Assembly: GCF_040703125.1 (NCBI RefSeq)
Contig: NZ_CP160035.1
Coordinates: forward strand, 2,383,001 to 2,447,000
Reading direction: 5' to 3'
Length of the DNA: 64,000 bases
DNA from: Flavobacterium ovatum
GTDB lineage: Bacteria; Bacteroidota; Bacteroidia; Flavobacteriales; Flavobacteriaceae
Both the position numbers and the translations under genes were made by a program. Positions 52,512 to 59,768 of the stretch are shown piece after piece (the stretch's first letter is position 1; each line of letters opens with the position of its first letter). The notes beneath the pieces were generated by a model that saw nothing but the letters and a program-made list of their open reading frames with translations, was not told the DNA's origin and searched no databases.

Positions 52512-53165
52512 TTATTTTTCTATGACTACATTCCATGTTGATGGGGTAACGCTCCATTCTCTCAAAGTGGTCTCTTCTTTCTCTGTAATATAACTTTTAG
52601 CTACCGCAAGATTTAATAAATTTTGGTAGTTACTCAGTGTATATAAATCAATATTTGCCGATTTAAAGTTTTGTTCCGCAACATCAAAACCATAAGTAAA
52701 AATTGCTGCCATCCCTTTAATGTTTGCGCCAGCAGCTCTTAAGGCTTCTACTGCCATCAAACTACTGTTTCCAGTACTGATTAAATCTTCTACAACAACA
52801 ACATTTTGTCCTTTTTGTAAAAAACCTTCCACTTGGTTTTGACGACCATGCTTTTTAGCTTCTGGTCGCACATATACAAATGGTAACCCCAAGCTTTCGG
52901 CAACGAGCATACCAATTCCTATGGCTCCAGTTGCAACACCAGCAATAACATCAGGTTTTCCAAATTGTTTTTCAATGTTCTTAGAAAATTCATCTCTTAC
53001 ATAATTTCTTATGGCTGGAAAGGATAGAATTAATCTATTATCGCAATAAATTGGCGATTTCCATCCTGAAGCCCATGTAAAAGGATTTCCTGGATTCAAT
53101 TTAATTGCATTTATTTGTAAAAGCAATTCGGCTGTCTTTTCGGCTGTTTCTTTATTAAAAATCAT
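52512..53165 (-). CDS. pyrE: Orotate phosphoribosyltransferase
   Basis: The 217-residue type I phosphoribosyltransferase makes orotidine 5'-phosphate from orotate and PRPP in pyrimidine synthesis. NPFTWASGWKSPIYCDNR is the N-terminal substrate loop, GKPDVIAGVATGAIGIGM follows, and VVVVEDLISTGNSS is the PRPP-binding signature. The frame extends to 53198, but a TACATTTG promoter element at 53170-53177 overlaps that part. ATG 53165 is therefore the start, with a very short or absent leader. The promoter overlaps the start codon of the divergent Nudix gene. Confidence 0.95.
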   Translation of the reverse strand: MIFNKETAEKTAELLLQINAIKLNPGNPFTWASGWKSPIYCDNRLILSFPAIRNYVRDEFSKNIEKQFGKPDVIAGVATGAIGIGMLVAESLGLPFVYVRPEAKKHGRQNQVEGFLQKGQNVVVVEDLISTGNSSLMAVEALRAAGANIKGMAAIFTYGFDVAEQNFKSANIDLYTLSNYQNLLNLAVAKSYITEKEETTLREWSVTPSTWNVVIEK

Positions 53166-53169
53166 ATTA

Positions 53170-53177
53170 CAAATGTA
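53170..53177 (-). promoter_or_regulatory. Promoter -7 element of pyrE, overlapping the Nudix start codon
   Basis: TACATTTG on the minus strand ends 5 bp before the pyrE ATG, implying a nearly leaderless mRNA. On the plus strand the same bases contain the ATG of the Nudix gene (53173). Confidence 0.6.
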
Positions 53178-53778
53178 TAAAGTTTTTGTGAACGACAAAC
53201 CACTTTTTTTGACAAATAAAATATCAAAAGAAACCGATTTTCAATTATTTCTCCTTGAAAGTATTGATATTAAGCAACTTATTGTCAAAATTTTTCAAAA
53301 TAAAATTCAAAAAGCCTATCTCTATCATCCTGATGAGAGCGAAATTTTGAAAACTTTAAAGACGAAAATTCCTGTAAATAAAGCAGGTGGAGGCTTGGTC
53401 TACAATAAAAAAGGGGAAGTTCTTTTTATTTTTAGGAACGGAAAATGGGATTTACCCAAAGGTGGTACAGAAAAAGGAGAAGATATTGAGCAAACTGCCA
53501 TGCGTGAGGTCGAGGAGGAGACTGGAGTCAATCAATTAAGAGTAACTAATAAGCTTCAAAAGACCTATCACGTTTTTAAACGTAATGGTATTTATAAGTT
53601 AAAGATTACGCATTGGTTCGAAATGCAATCCGACTTTGAAGGGGTTCCAGTAGGACAATTAGACGAAGGAATCGAAAAAGTAGCTTGGATTAACCCAAAT
53701 GACATTCCAGACGTGTTGAAAAATTCCTACGAAAATATTAAATTATTGTTTGAAGAAGAAAAAAAGATAAATATTTAA
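53173..53778 (+). CDS. Nudix hydrolase
   Basis: The protein has 201 residues. The Nudix box GGTEKGEDIEQTAMREVEEE, continuing TGV (about 97-119), fits Gx5Ex7REUxEExGU completely. A 60-residue N-terminal extension (MYKVFVNDKPLFLTN to about 65) precedes the domain; KWDLPKGG is the strand before the box. It hydrolyses a nucleoside-diphosphate-linked compound, substrate unknown. Its start is 7 bp from that of divergent pyrE. Confidence 0.92.
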   Translation: MYKVFVNDKPLFLTNKISKETDFQLFLLESIDIKQLIVKIFQNKIQKAYLYHPDESEILKTLKTKIPVNKAGGGLVYNKKGEVLFIFRNGKWDLPKGGTEKGEDIEQTAMREVEEETGVNQLRVTNKLQKTYHVFKRNGIYKLKITHWFEMQSDFEGVPVGQLDEGIEKVAWINPNDIPDVLKNSYENIKLLFEEEKKINI

Positions 53779-53810
53779 AATTTTTTTGGGCGTACCACCA
53801 GTCAGAAAAA

Positions 53811-53848
53811 AGGGCTAATTAATTTTGCAATTAGGAGCCCTTTTCTCT
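53811..53848 (+). terminator. Terminator of the Nudix gene
   Basis: The hairpin AAAAAGGGCT ... AGCCCTTTTC with inner pairing AATT/AATT is imperfect. It is followed by TTTTCTCT, 33 bp past the stop codon. Confidence 0.7.
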
Positions 53849-53905
53849 GGTTGCTGTCGTGCTATGCGCTCCGCCGTGGCGGATTGCTTCTATCACTCAC
53901 GTGGA
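53849..53905. repeat. GC-rich short intergenic element
   Basis: A GC-rich island contains CCGCCGTGGCGG (perfect palindromic arms of 5 bp, about 53870-53881) in TGCTATGCGCTCCGCC. It is followed by TTGCTTCTATCACTCACG. The base composition stands out from the AT-rich surroundings. I believe similar words recur in other flavobacterial intergenic regions, but cannot show it here. Confidence 0.5.
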
Positions 53906-53930
53906 AAATGCCTAGACCAATTTTGTGTCC

Positions 53931-54884
53931 TTAATTCCATTCTAATTGTTTTCGTTCTGACCAATAATCAGTGGATTTAACACCAAAAAATTGAAGTTGC
54001 TTTAATTCTTCATCAGATAATTTAAAATCATTTACTTTCCAGTTTTCTTGCAGTTGATGCGTATCTCCTGCACCACTTAATATCATAAAAGGTTCAGTTG
54101 TTTGCATACAAAAACGCAATGCAACGGCATCAATACCAACCCTGTATTTAGTGGCAAGTTGTTCCAATAATCCATACATTTTTTGATAATGCGGAAAATT
54201 TGTATTAGGTAAAAGTCTGCCATTAGCCAACCCTTCTTTAATGATAATTCGGCTGCCTTTCTCTTTTAGAATATCCAAAATACTTGATAAACTTTGTTCT
54301 AATATGTTATACGTAACTTGAAATACATCAAAAAGAGGTTGATTGTCTATATTGATTTCCATCGCTTTTTTCAAAACATCCACTTGATTATCGCCTGAAG
54401 TCGTTATTCCAATTCGGATATCATAGTCTGATTTTATTTGGGCTAATTTTTGTAAAACAGCTTCGTTTTCTAAAACTCCTGTGTCAAAAGTGGCGGAATG
54501 AATTTGTAAAGTGGTGAGGTTTGGTAACAATTCCTTCGAAACTTCCCATTGTTTGATCAGTTGTTCTAAGCTGTGATCTTTCACTTCATGAATAGTTGCG
54601 CTAGGATCAAAATTAGCGGTATAAACATAGCCCCACTTGGTCGCTACTTCTATCATTGGATCATTCTTAGTTTTTACCCAATCCAGCAATAATTGTTCTG
54701 CCAGTCCATACCCAGGAGCGGTGTCGTAATAGCGAATCCCTTTTTTATAAGCGATTTCCAAAACGGCAATTCCTTTGGATTTGAAGTTTTCTAAGTCAAA
54801 AGGTTCTCTTTCTTTATTTTGGATATTTATATATAAAGGGCGACCTATGGCTGCCGTTCCTAATCCTAATTGAAGTGTATTCAT
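53931..54884 (-). CDS. Aldo/keto reductase
   Basis: The 317-residue TIM-barrel oxidoreductase has the AKR active-site motif GIRYYDTAPGYGLAEQLL (catalytic Asp and Tyr). EVATKWGY carries the Lys and LTTLQIHSATF the His region, and MILSGAGDTHQLQENW is near the NADP site. It reduces an aldehyde or ketone (or acts on a sugar such as fucose in related enzymes); the substrate is unknown. The frame could begin at TTG 54899, but that codon lies in a TATATTTG promoter (54897-54904). ATG 54884 (MNTLQLGLG) is chosen. It is monocistronic. Confidence 0.9.
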   Translation of the reverse strand: MNTLQLGLGTAAIGRPLYINIQNKEREPFDLENFKSKGIAVLEIAYKKGIRYYDTAPGYGLAEQLLLDWVKTKNDPMIEVATKWGYVYTANFDPSATIHEVKDHSLEQLIKQWEVSKELLPNLTTLQIHSATFDTGVLENEAVLQKLAQIKSDYDIRIGITTSGDNQVDVLKKAMEINIDNQPLFDVFQVTYNILEQSLSSILDILKEKGSRIIIKEGLANGRLLPNTNFPHYQKMYGLLEQLATKYRVGIDAVALRFCMQTTEPFMILSGAGDTHQLQENWKVNDFKLSDEELKQLQFFGVKSTDYWSERKQLEWN

Positions 54885-54896
54885 TTCTTTTTTTTT

Positions 54897-54904
54897 CAAA
54901 TATA
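54897..54904 (-). promoter_or_regulatory. Promoter -7 element of the aldo/keto reductase gene
   Basis: TATATTTG on the minus strand lies 12 bp before the ATG at 54884, consistent with a very short leader. Confidence 0.6.
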
Positions 54905-55141
54905 TTTAAAATAAAGCCTTTAATAAAGGATTCTAAACAGTTTGATACGATTTTGTGTTTCAAATTCGCTAATTATAATTTCAGAACGAAAAAATTCGTG
55001 GAATTATTCTTTTCTACGTTTTAAAATTAGTGCAAATTGGTGTAATTCGTGTCCAAAAAATAATGCTGTGTTTGCGCTGAGATTCTACAAAGTACTCAAT
55101 CTCTGCCAATATTTTTAACTACCTTTGCCTAAATTATAAAA
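54905..55141. other. Divergent intergenic region with ATTCGTG-type words
   Basis: These 237 bp contain related words (AATTCGTGGAATTATTC, AATTAGTGCAAATTGGTGT, AATTCGTGTC at 54986-55057). They resemble repeated intergenic phrases of Flavobacterium. A TACCTTTG promoter element lies at 55120-55127 for the helicase gene. Confidence 0.5.
55120..55127 (+). promoter_or_regulatory. Promoter -7 element of the DbpA-like helicase gene
   Basis: TACCTTTG lies 14 bp before the ATG at 55142 and matches TANNTTTG. Confidence 0.6.
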
Positions 55142-56497
55142 ATGAATCCAAAGCACCTTCCACAAAATATTCTTAAAAATTTAGGAATAGAACAACTAAA
55201 CGAAATGCAAGAAATGGCACAAGATGCTATTTTACATGATAATAATATATTGTTATTGTCACCTACGGGTTCTGGAAAAACATTAGCTTTTTTGTTGCCT
55301 GTTTTGGAGTTGTTGCAACCTGAGATTTTGTCTGTTCAATGTCTGATACTTGTTCCTTCACGTGAGTTAGGATTACAAATAGAACAGGTTTGGAAAAAAA
55401 TGGGAACGGATTATAAAGTGAATGTATGCTACGGTGGACATTCTATAGATACTGAAATTAAAAACTTAAGCAATCCACCAGCTGTTTTAATTGGAACTCC
55501 TGGGCGTATTGCAGATCATATAGAAAGAGGAACTTTTCGTTTGGATAAAATCCAAACCATGATTTTGGATGAATTTGACAAGTCGTTGCAATTGGGCTTC
55601 CATGAGCAAATGTCTTTTATCATTGGGAAATTACCAAAGTTGAATAAACGCGTTTTAGTATCCGCAACTTCTGATATTGAGATTCCAAAATATACAAGAG
55701 TTGTCAATCCTACTATTTTAGACTTTATTCCTGAAGAGGAAGAAAATGATAGCAATCTTGCCATGCGATTAGTGGTTTCTAAGGAAAAAGATAAAATTGG
55801 GACTTTGTTCAATTTGATTTGTTCGTTAAAATCCGAGTCGGCGATTGTTTTTTGCAACCATCGTGATGCAGCAGAACGCATTAGTGATACACTAAACGAA
55901 AAAGGAATTTATGCTACATATTATCATGGTGGGATGGATCAAGATGAGCGTGAGCGTGCTTTGATTCAGTTTCGTAATGGTAGTATGAGTTATTTAATCA
56001 CTACTGATTTAGCCGCCCGTGGTTTGGATATTCCAGAGATGAACCACGTAATTCATTATCATTTGCCTTCTAAAGGGGATGAATTTACACATCGTAATGG
56101 ACGTACTGCACGTATGTTAGCCTCAGGGACAGCCTATATTTTGACACATGACAGTGAGAAAAAAGCAGATTATTTAGATTATTCGATTCCGGTTTTGGAA
56201 GTAGAAATTGCTAAAAACATCCCAAAACCGCCACAATTTCAAACGATTTACATCAGTGGTGGAAAGAAAAATAAATTAAATAAAATTGACATCGTAGGTT
56301 TCTTTTCTCAAAAAGGAAAACTAGAAAAAGGTGATTTAGGTTTAATCGAGGTGAAAGATTTTATTTCATTCGCAGCAGTAAAATTCGGAAAAGTACAGGA
56401 ACTTTTGAAAAATATTCGAGACGAAAAAATGAAAGGTAAAAAATTCAAAATTGAAGTCGCTAGAAAAGTGATTAAGAAAGTAGAGGAGGAGAAGTAG
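55142..56497 (+). CDS. DbpA-like DEAD-box RNA helicase with DEFD motif II
   Basis: The protein has 451 residues. The helicase motifs are Q-motif region (LGIEQLNEMQEMAQ), motif I SPTGSGKT, Ia PSRELGLQ, Ib TPGRI, II LDEFDKSLQ, III SAT, V TTDLAARGLD and VI HRNGRTAR. Motif II is DEFD instead of DEAD. The C-terminal 75 or so residues (FQTIYISGGKKNKLNKIDIV onward) form a DbpA-type RNA-binding domain, which in E. coli DbpA recognises 23S rRNA hairpin 92 during large-subunit assembly. The same role is plausible. The basic Lys-rich end fits RNA binding. Confidence 0.9.
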   Translation: MNPKHLPQNILKNLGIEQLNEMQEMAQDAILHDNNILLLSPTGSGKTLAFLLPVLELLQPEILSVQCLILVPSRELGLQIEQVWKKMGTDYKVNVCYGGHSIDTEIKNLSNPPAVLIGTPGRIADHIERGTFRLDKIQTMILDEFDKSLQLGFHEQMSFIIGKLPKLNKRVLVSATSDIEIPKYTRVVNPTILDFIPEEEENDSNLAMRLVVSKEKDKIGTLFNLICSLKSESAIVFCNHRDAAERISDTLNEKGIYATYYHGGMDQDERERALIQFRNGSMSYLITTDLAARGLDIPEMNHVIHYHLPSKGDEFTHRNGRTARMLASGTAYILTHDSEKKADYLDYSIPVLEVEIAKNIPKPPQFQTIYISGGKKNKLNKIDIVGFFSQKGKLEKGDLGLIEVKDFISFAAVKFGKVQELLKNIRDEKMKGKKFKIEVARKVIKKVEEEK

Positions 56498-56684
56498 GTT
56501 TCAGTGTTCAGCTTACAGTGATTGTGGTGAGAAAGTATTCAGTCTCAGTTTAAAGTAAATAAAAAACGTTAGTAGAAATTTTCTGCTAACGTTTTTATGA
56601 TTTTTCATGTAATATCATTCTGAGTCAGAAAACTGATCACTAAAATATCCACAATTTAAATAAACTGAACACTGAATACTGGAA
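56498..56684. repeat. Inverted-repeat spacer with terminator between the helicase and PhnA-like genes
   Basis: CAGTGTTCAG near 56504 pairs with CTGAACACTG near 56664. The spacer also has repeated TCAGT/TTCAG words. The terminator at 56561-56596 lies in the middle, so the whole spacer is one large imperfect stem. Confidence 0.55.
56561..56596. terminator. Bidirectional terminator
   Basis: The stem AAAAAACGTTAGTAGAAA / TTTCTGCTAACGTTTTT (one mismatch) lies between convergent genes ending at 56497 and 56685. Confidence 0.88.
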
Positions 56685-57263
56685 CTAAGTTTTCTTTACG
56701 TATTGCGTTATAATCACAATCGTTTGGCCATCTACTTTTCCTTCAATGTATTCGGCGTTTTCGTGGTCTAAGCGGATGTTCCTTACTGCTGTTCCTTGTT
56801 TGGCAACCATGCTAGAACCTTTTACTTTTAAATCCTTGATCAAAACTACAGAATCTCCGTGTTCTAGGATCACTCCGTTACTGTCACGGTGAATGATTTT
56901 GTTTTCGTCTTCTTCGCCTTCACCTGTAGCTTGTGCCCAAGCCAAAGTATCTTCGTCAAAATACATTTGTTCCAATAATTCCTGTGGCCATCCTGTTGAA
57001 CGCAAACGGCTCAACATTCTCCATGCTACAACCTGAACGGGAATGTGCTCGCTCCACATGCTGTCATTAAGACATCTCCAGTGGTTTAGGTCTTCGTTTC
57101 CTGGGGTTTCAATTTGGTCAATACAGGTTGAACAAGCAAAAATACTTTCGTCTAGTCCTCCTTTTTGAGTTGGTAATACGGCGTATACTTTAAGGTTTTC
57201 TGTTGCGGCGCAAAGTTCGCATTGGGATCCACTGCGTTTGTTTAATTCTCTATCTATGCTCAT
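56685..57263 (-). CDS. PhnA/YjdM-type zinc-ribbon protein
   Basis: The protein has 192 residues. An N-terminal zinc ribbon is formed by CELCAA and CSTCID (two CxxC pairs, about 15-45). The C-terminal PhnA domain (about 125-190) reads DSNGVILEHGDSVVLIKDLK, then VKGSSMVAKQGT and EGKVDGQTIVIITQYVKK. Despite its name the family is not required for phosphonate use, and its role is unknown. It is encoded 59 bp downstream of coaD on the same strand. Confidence 0.87.
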   Translation of the reverse strand: MSIDRELNKRSGSQCELCAATENLKVYAVLPTQKGGLDESIFACSTCIDQIETPGNEDLNHWRCLNDSMWSEHIPVQVVAWRMLSRLRSTGWPQELLEQMYFDEDTLAWAQATGEGEEDENKIIHRDSNGVILEHGDSVVLIKDLKVKGSSMVAKQGTAVRNIRLDHENAEYIEGKVDGQTIVIITQYVKKT

Positions 57264-57321
57264 TGTTTTGTTTTAAGGTAGCTAAGGTACTACCATTTTT
57301 AGCCTAATTGATTTTTTGGTG

Positions 57322-57783
57322 TTATTTTTTGCTTACTATAACTGCTTTCGGAACTAGTTTTTGATACTCTCCGCCATGTCTAATTACGTCACGCACAATG
57401 CTCGAACTAATATAAGAAGTGCTGGCAGCGGTCAATAAAAAGACTGTTTCTATTTTTGATAAATCCCTATTGGTATGTGCGATGGCTTTTTCGAATTCAA
57501 AGTCGGCGGGATTGCGTAAACCACGAAGAATAAAATCGGCATTTATTTTTTGACATAATTCTATGGTCAATCCTTCGTAGGAAATCACAGAGATTTTAGG
57601 TTCGTCTTTGAAGGTTTCCTCAATGAAACGGATTCTTTCTTTGAGTGAGAACATGTATTTTTTTTCGGCATTGACACCAATGGCAATCACGATTTCGTCA
57701 AAAAGTGGAATGGCTCTTTTAATGATGTCTTCATGACCGAGGGTTATGGGGTCAAAGGAACCGGGGAATATGGCTTTTCTCAT
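57322..57783 (-). CDS. coaD: Phosphopantetheine adenylyltransferase
   Basis: The 153-residue protein is the usual length. KAIFPGSFDPITLGHEDIIKR contains the nucleotidyltransferase TxGH motif. LRGLRNPADFEFEKAIAHTN is the pantetheine loop and SSSIVRDV the C-terminal ATP motif (ISSTxVR-like). It adds AMP to 4'-phosphopantetheine, the penultimate step of coenzyme A synthesis. The frame is open 30 bp upstream to 57813, but ATG 57783 (MRKAIFPGSF) fits all homologues. It lies in ddl-coaD-PhnA order on the minus strand. Confidence 0.96.
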   Translation of the reverse strand: MRKAIFPGSFDPITLGHEDIIKRAIPLFDEIVIAIGVNAEKKYMFSLKERIRFIEETFKDEPKISVISYEGLTIELCQKINADFILRGLRNPADFEFEKAIAHTNRDLSKIETVFLLTAASTSYISSSIVRDVIRHGGEYQKLVPKAVIVSKK

Positions 57784-57926
57784 GTTTTTTTTTATATAAA
57801 CACATAGGTTCATAGGTTTTGTAGCTTAAAAAAAAGACGTTTTACTTAATTTAAGGAAACATTGCTATGAGTTATTATTGTGTTTGTTTTACTATTTGAA
57901 TATAAAGTTAATCAAATAATGATCAA

Positions 57927-58898
57927 TTAGTTTATCGCCAATTCAATCGCATTACCAAACAAATCTTGTAATGAAATCCCCGCTACTGCGGCTTGTTGCG
58001 GTAGTAAACTTTCGTTTGTCATTCCAGGAATGGTGTTCATTTCTAGCATGTGTGGTTCGTCGTTTACGATGATGAATTCTGAACGGGAGAATCCTTTCAT
58101 TTTTAAAACTTCATAAGCACGTTTGGCGATGGCTCCTACTTTTTCGGTCATTTCATCTGAAATTCTGGCTGGAGTGATTTCTTGCGATTTCCCCAGGTAT
58201 TTGGCTTCGTAGTCAAAGAAATCATTTTCGGACACGATTTCGGTCATTGGAAGCACGGTTACCGTTCCTTTGTAGTTGATTACACCTACAGAAACTTCGG
58301 TTCCGTCAAGGAAGCTTTCGATGATGATTTCGTTATCTTCTTTGTAAGCTGTTTCGATTGCTGTTGGCAGTTCTTCAATCGTTTTTACTTTTGAAATTCC
58401 AAAGCTAGAGCCCGCTTTGTTTGGTTTTACGAAACAAGGTAAGCCAACTTTTTTGATGATTTCGTCAATATTGATTTCATCACCCAAATTTAGGTAATAA
58501 GAAATAGCTGTTTTGATTCCGTATGGTTTTAGAACCGACAATAAATCTCTTTTGTTGAAAGTCAGTGCAGCTTGGTAATAATCGCATGCAGTTTGTGGCA
58601 TGTTGATTAATTCAAAATAGGCTTGCATCAATCCATCCTCGCCTGGTGTGCCGTGGATGGCATTGAAAACACAGTCGAAAGTGATTTTGGTCCCATCTAC
58701 GGTTGTTGAGAAATCGTTTTTGTCGATTGAGTATTCATTATCGTCTGCATCGACATAGACCCATTTTTCTTTGAAGATGTGTATGCGAAATGGATTGTAT
58801 TTGGTTTTATCTAAATTTTGATAAACTACGTTTCCGCTAATCAAGGAGATTTTGTATTCGCTTGAATAACCGCCCATGATGATGGCAATATTTTTCAT
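57927..58898 (-). CDS. ddl: D-alanine-D-alanine ligase
   Basis: The 323-residue ATP-grasp enzyme makes the D-Ala-D-Ala terminus of peptidoglycan. KNIAIIMGGYSSEYKISLISG is the N-terminal signature, HGTPGEDGLMQ (GxxGEDG) the substrate loop, PCFVKPNKAGSSFGISKV the ATP-grasp core, and LEMNTIPGMT with the following NESLLPQQ the metal and product site. Length and motifs are normal. It is divergent from the PASTA-domain gene, with which it shares the repeat-bearing intergenic region. Confidence 0.96.
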   Translation of the reverse strand: MKNIAIIMGGYSSEYKISLISGNVVYQNLDKTKYNPFRIHIFKEKWVYVDADDNEYSIDKNDFSTTVDGTKITFDCVFNAIHGTPGEDGLMQAYFELINMPQTACDYYQAALTFNKRDLLSVLKPYGIKTAISYYLNLGDEINIDEIIKKVGLPCFVKPNKAGSSFGISKVKTIEELPTAIETAYKEDNEIIIESFLDGTEVSVGVINYKGTVTVLPMTEIVSENDFFDYEAKYLGKSQEITPARISDEMTEKVGAIAKRAYEVLKMKGFSRSEFIIVNDEPHMLEMNTIPGMTNESLLPQQAAVAGISLQDLFGNAIELAIN

Positions 58899-58977
58899 TT
58901 AGTGCTATTTTTACTTTTGTTGTATGTTCTATTCCAGTTCTAGTTTAAAAAATGAGTTTGTTTTGGAACGAGTATTT

Positions 58978-59062
58978 TAGCCCCGATAGTAGCGAAAATC
59001 CTTGTGGGGGCGGGCTTTATGCCCCCATAAGATTGAAGCGGATAGCGGGAAATAGCTCCTAA
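58978..59062. repeat. Flavobacterial-type intergenic repeat with a GC-rich central hairpin
   Basis: The element reads TAGCCCCGATAGTAGCGAAA at its left end and GGATAGCGGGAAATAGCTCC at its right end. Between them is the hairpin TGGGGGC / GCCCCCA (59005-59011 with 59021-59027). From memory, near-identical left and right blocks with variable hairpins recur between genes in many Bacteroidota genomes, but I cannot verify this here. It sits between divergent ddl and the PASTA gene. Confidence 0.65.
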
Positions 59063-59121
59063 ATAAAGCAGTCATCCTTTTGTTAAACAAAATTATCATT
59101 TTTTTTGGAACGAAATAGCTA

Positions 59122-59129
59122 TATCTTTG
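59122..59129 (+). promoter_or_regulatory. Promoter -7 element of the PASTA-rluD operon
   Basis: TATCTTTG lies 21 bp before the ATG at 59151. A TTTG at 59104-59107 is close for a -33 element (14-bp spacer). Confidence 0.6.
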
Positions 59130-59150
59130 CCGTATTATAAAAATTAATTT

Positions 59151-59768
59151 ATGAGTTTACCTAAATACCTTACTAGCCGAGTATTTTTTGTACAAGCTTT
59201 TTTGGCACTTTTGATTATTGTAGTTTTGGGATATTTGTTGATGCATTGGCTGACTTTTACCACGGATCATGGGAATGAGATCACGGTTCCTAATTTGAGT
59301 AAGTTGACTGAGGAGCAGGTTGAGGAAAAATTGGACGAATTGGATTTGGCCTATATACTTTTGGATAGTATGGATTATAGAAGTGATTATCCAAAATACA
59401 GTGTGGTGCAACAAGATCCATTGCCTGGTGCAAAGGTGAAAGTGGGAAGAAAAGTATATATTAAAATCAATTCTTCAGGGTTTTCATCAGTGAAAATTCC
59501 AGATTTAATTGAGAAAACGTATAGAGAAGCGGTACCGACATTGAGAGCTTTGGGTCTTGAGGAAGGAACGATTACCTATATACCGAATTTAGGAAAAGAT
59601 ATGGTGCTGGAAATGCGTTGTAAAGGACGCAATATAAGCCCAGGAGATAAAGTATTGAAGGGTTCTAAGATTGATTTAGTTTTAGGAGACGGAAAAGCGA
59701 GTTACGAAGAGAGTATACCAACGGATAGCATAGCTAATCCAACAAGTGAAATGCCAAATGAACAATAA
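59151..59768 (+). CDS. Membrane-anchored PASTA domain protein
   Basis: The protein has 205 residues. A short cytoplasmic start is followed by one membrane helix (FFVQAFLALLIIVVLGYLLM), then at least two PASTA domains (VPNLSKLTEEQVEEKLDELD with VVQQDPLPGAKVKVGRKVYI; IPDLIEKTYREAVPTLRALG with GDKVLKGSKIDLVLG). PASTA domains bind muropeptides or PBPs in kinases and PBP2x. Here no kinase or transpeptidase domain is attached. Divergence from ddl suggests a role in the cell wall. It overlaps or abuts the rluD-like gene downstream. Confidence 0.88.
   Translation: MSLPKYLTSRVFFVQAFLALLIIVVLGYLLMHWLTFTTDHGNEITVPNLSKLTEEQVEEKLDELDLAYILLDSMDYRSDYPKYSVVQQDPLPGAKVKVGRKVYIKINSSGFSSVKIPDLIEKTYREAVPTLRALGLEEGTITYIPNLGKDMVLEMRCKGRNISPGDKVLKGSKIDLVLGDGKASYEESIPTDSIANPTSEMPNEQ

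Noticed and set aside
56560..56600. Possible riboswitch near the PhnA-like gene
   Set aside because: The structure is a simple terminator hairpin between convergent genes, downstream of both.
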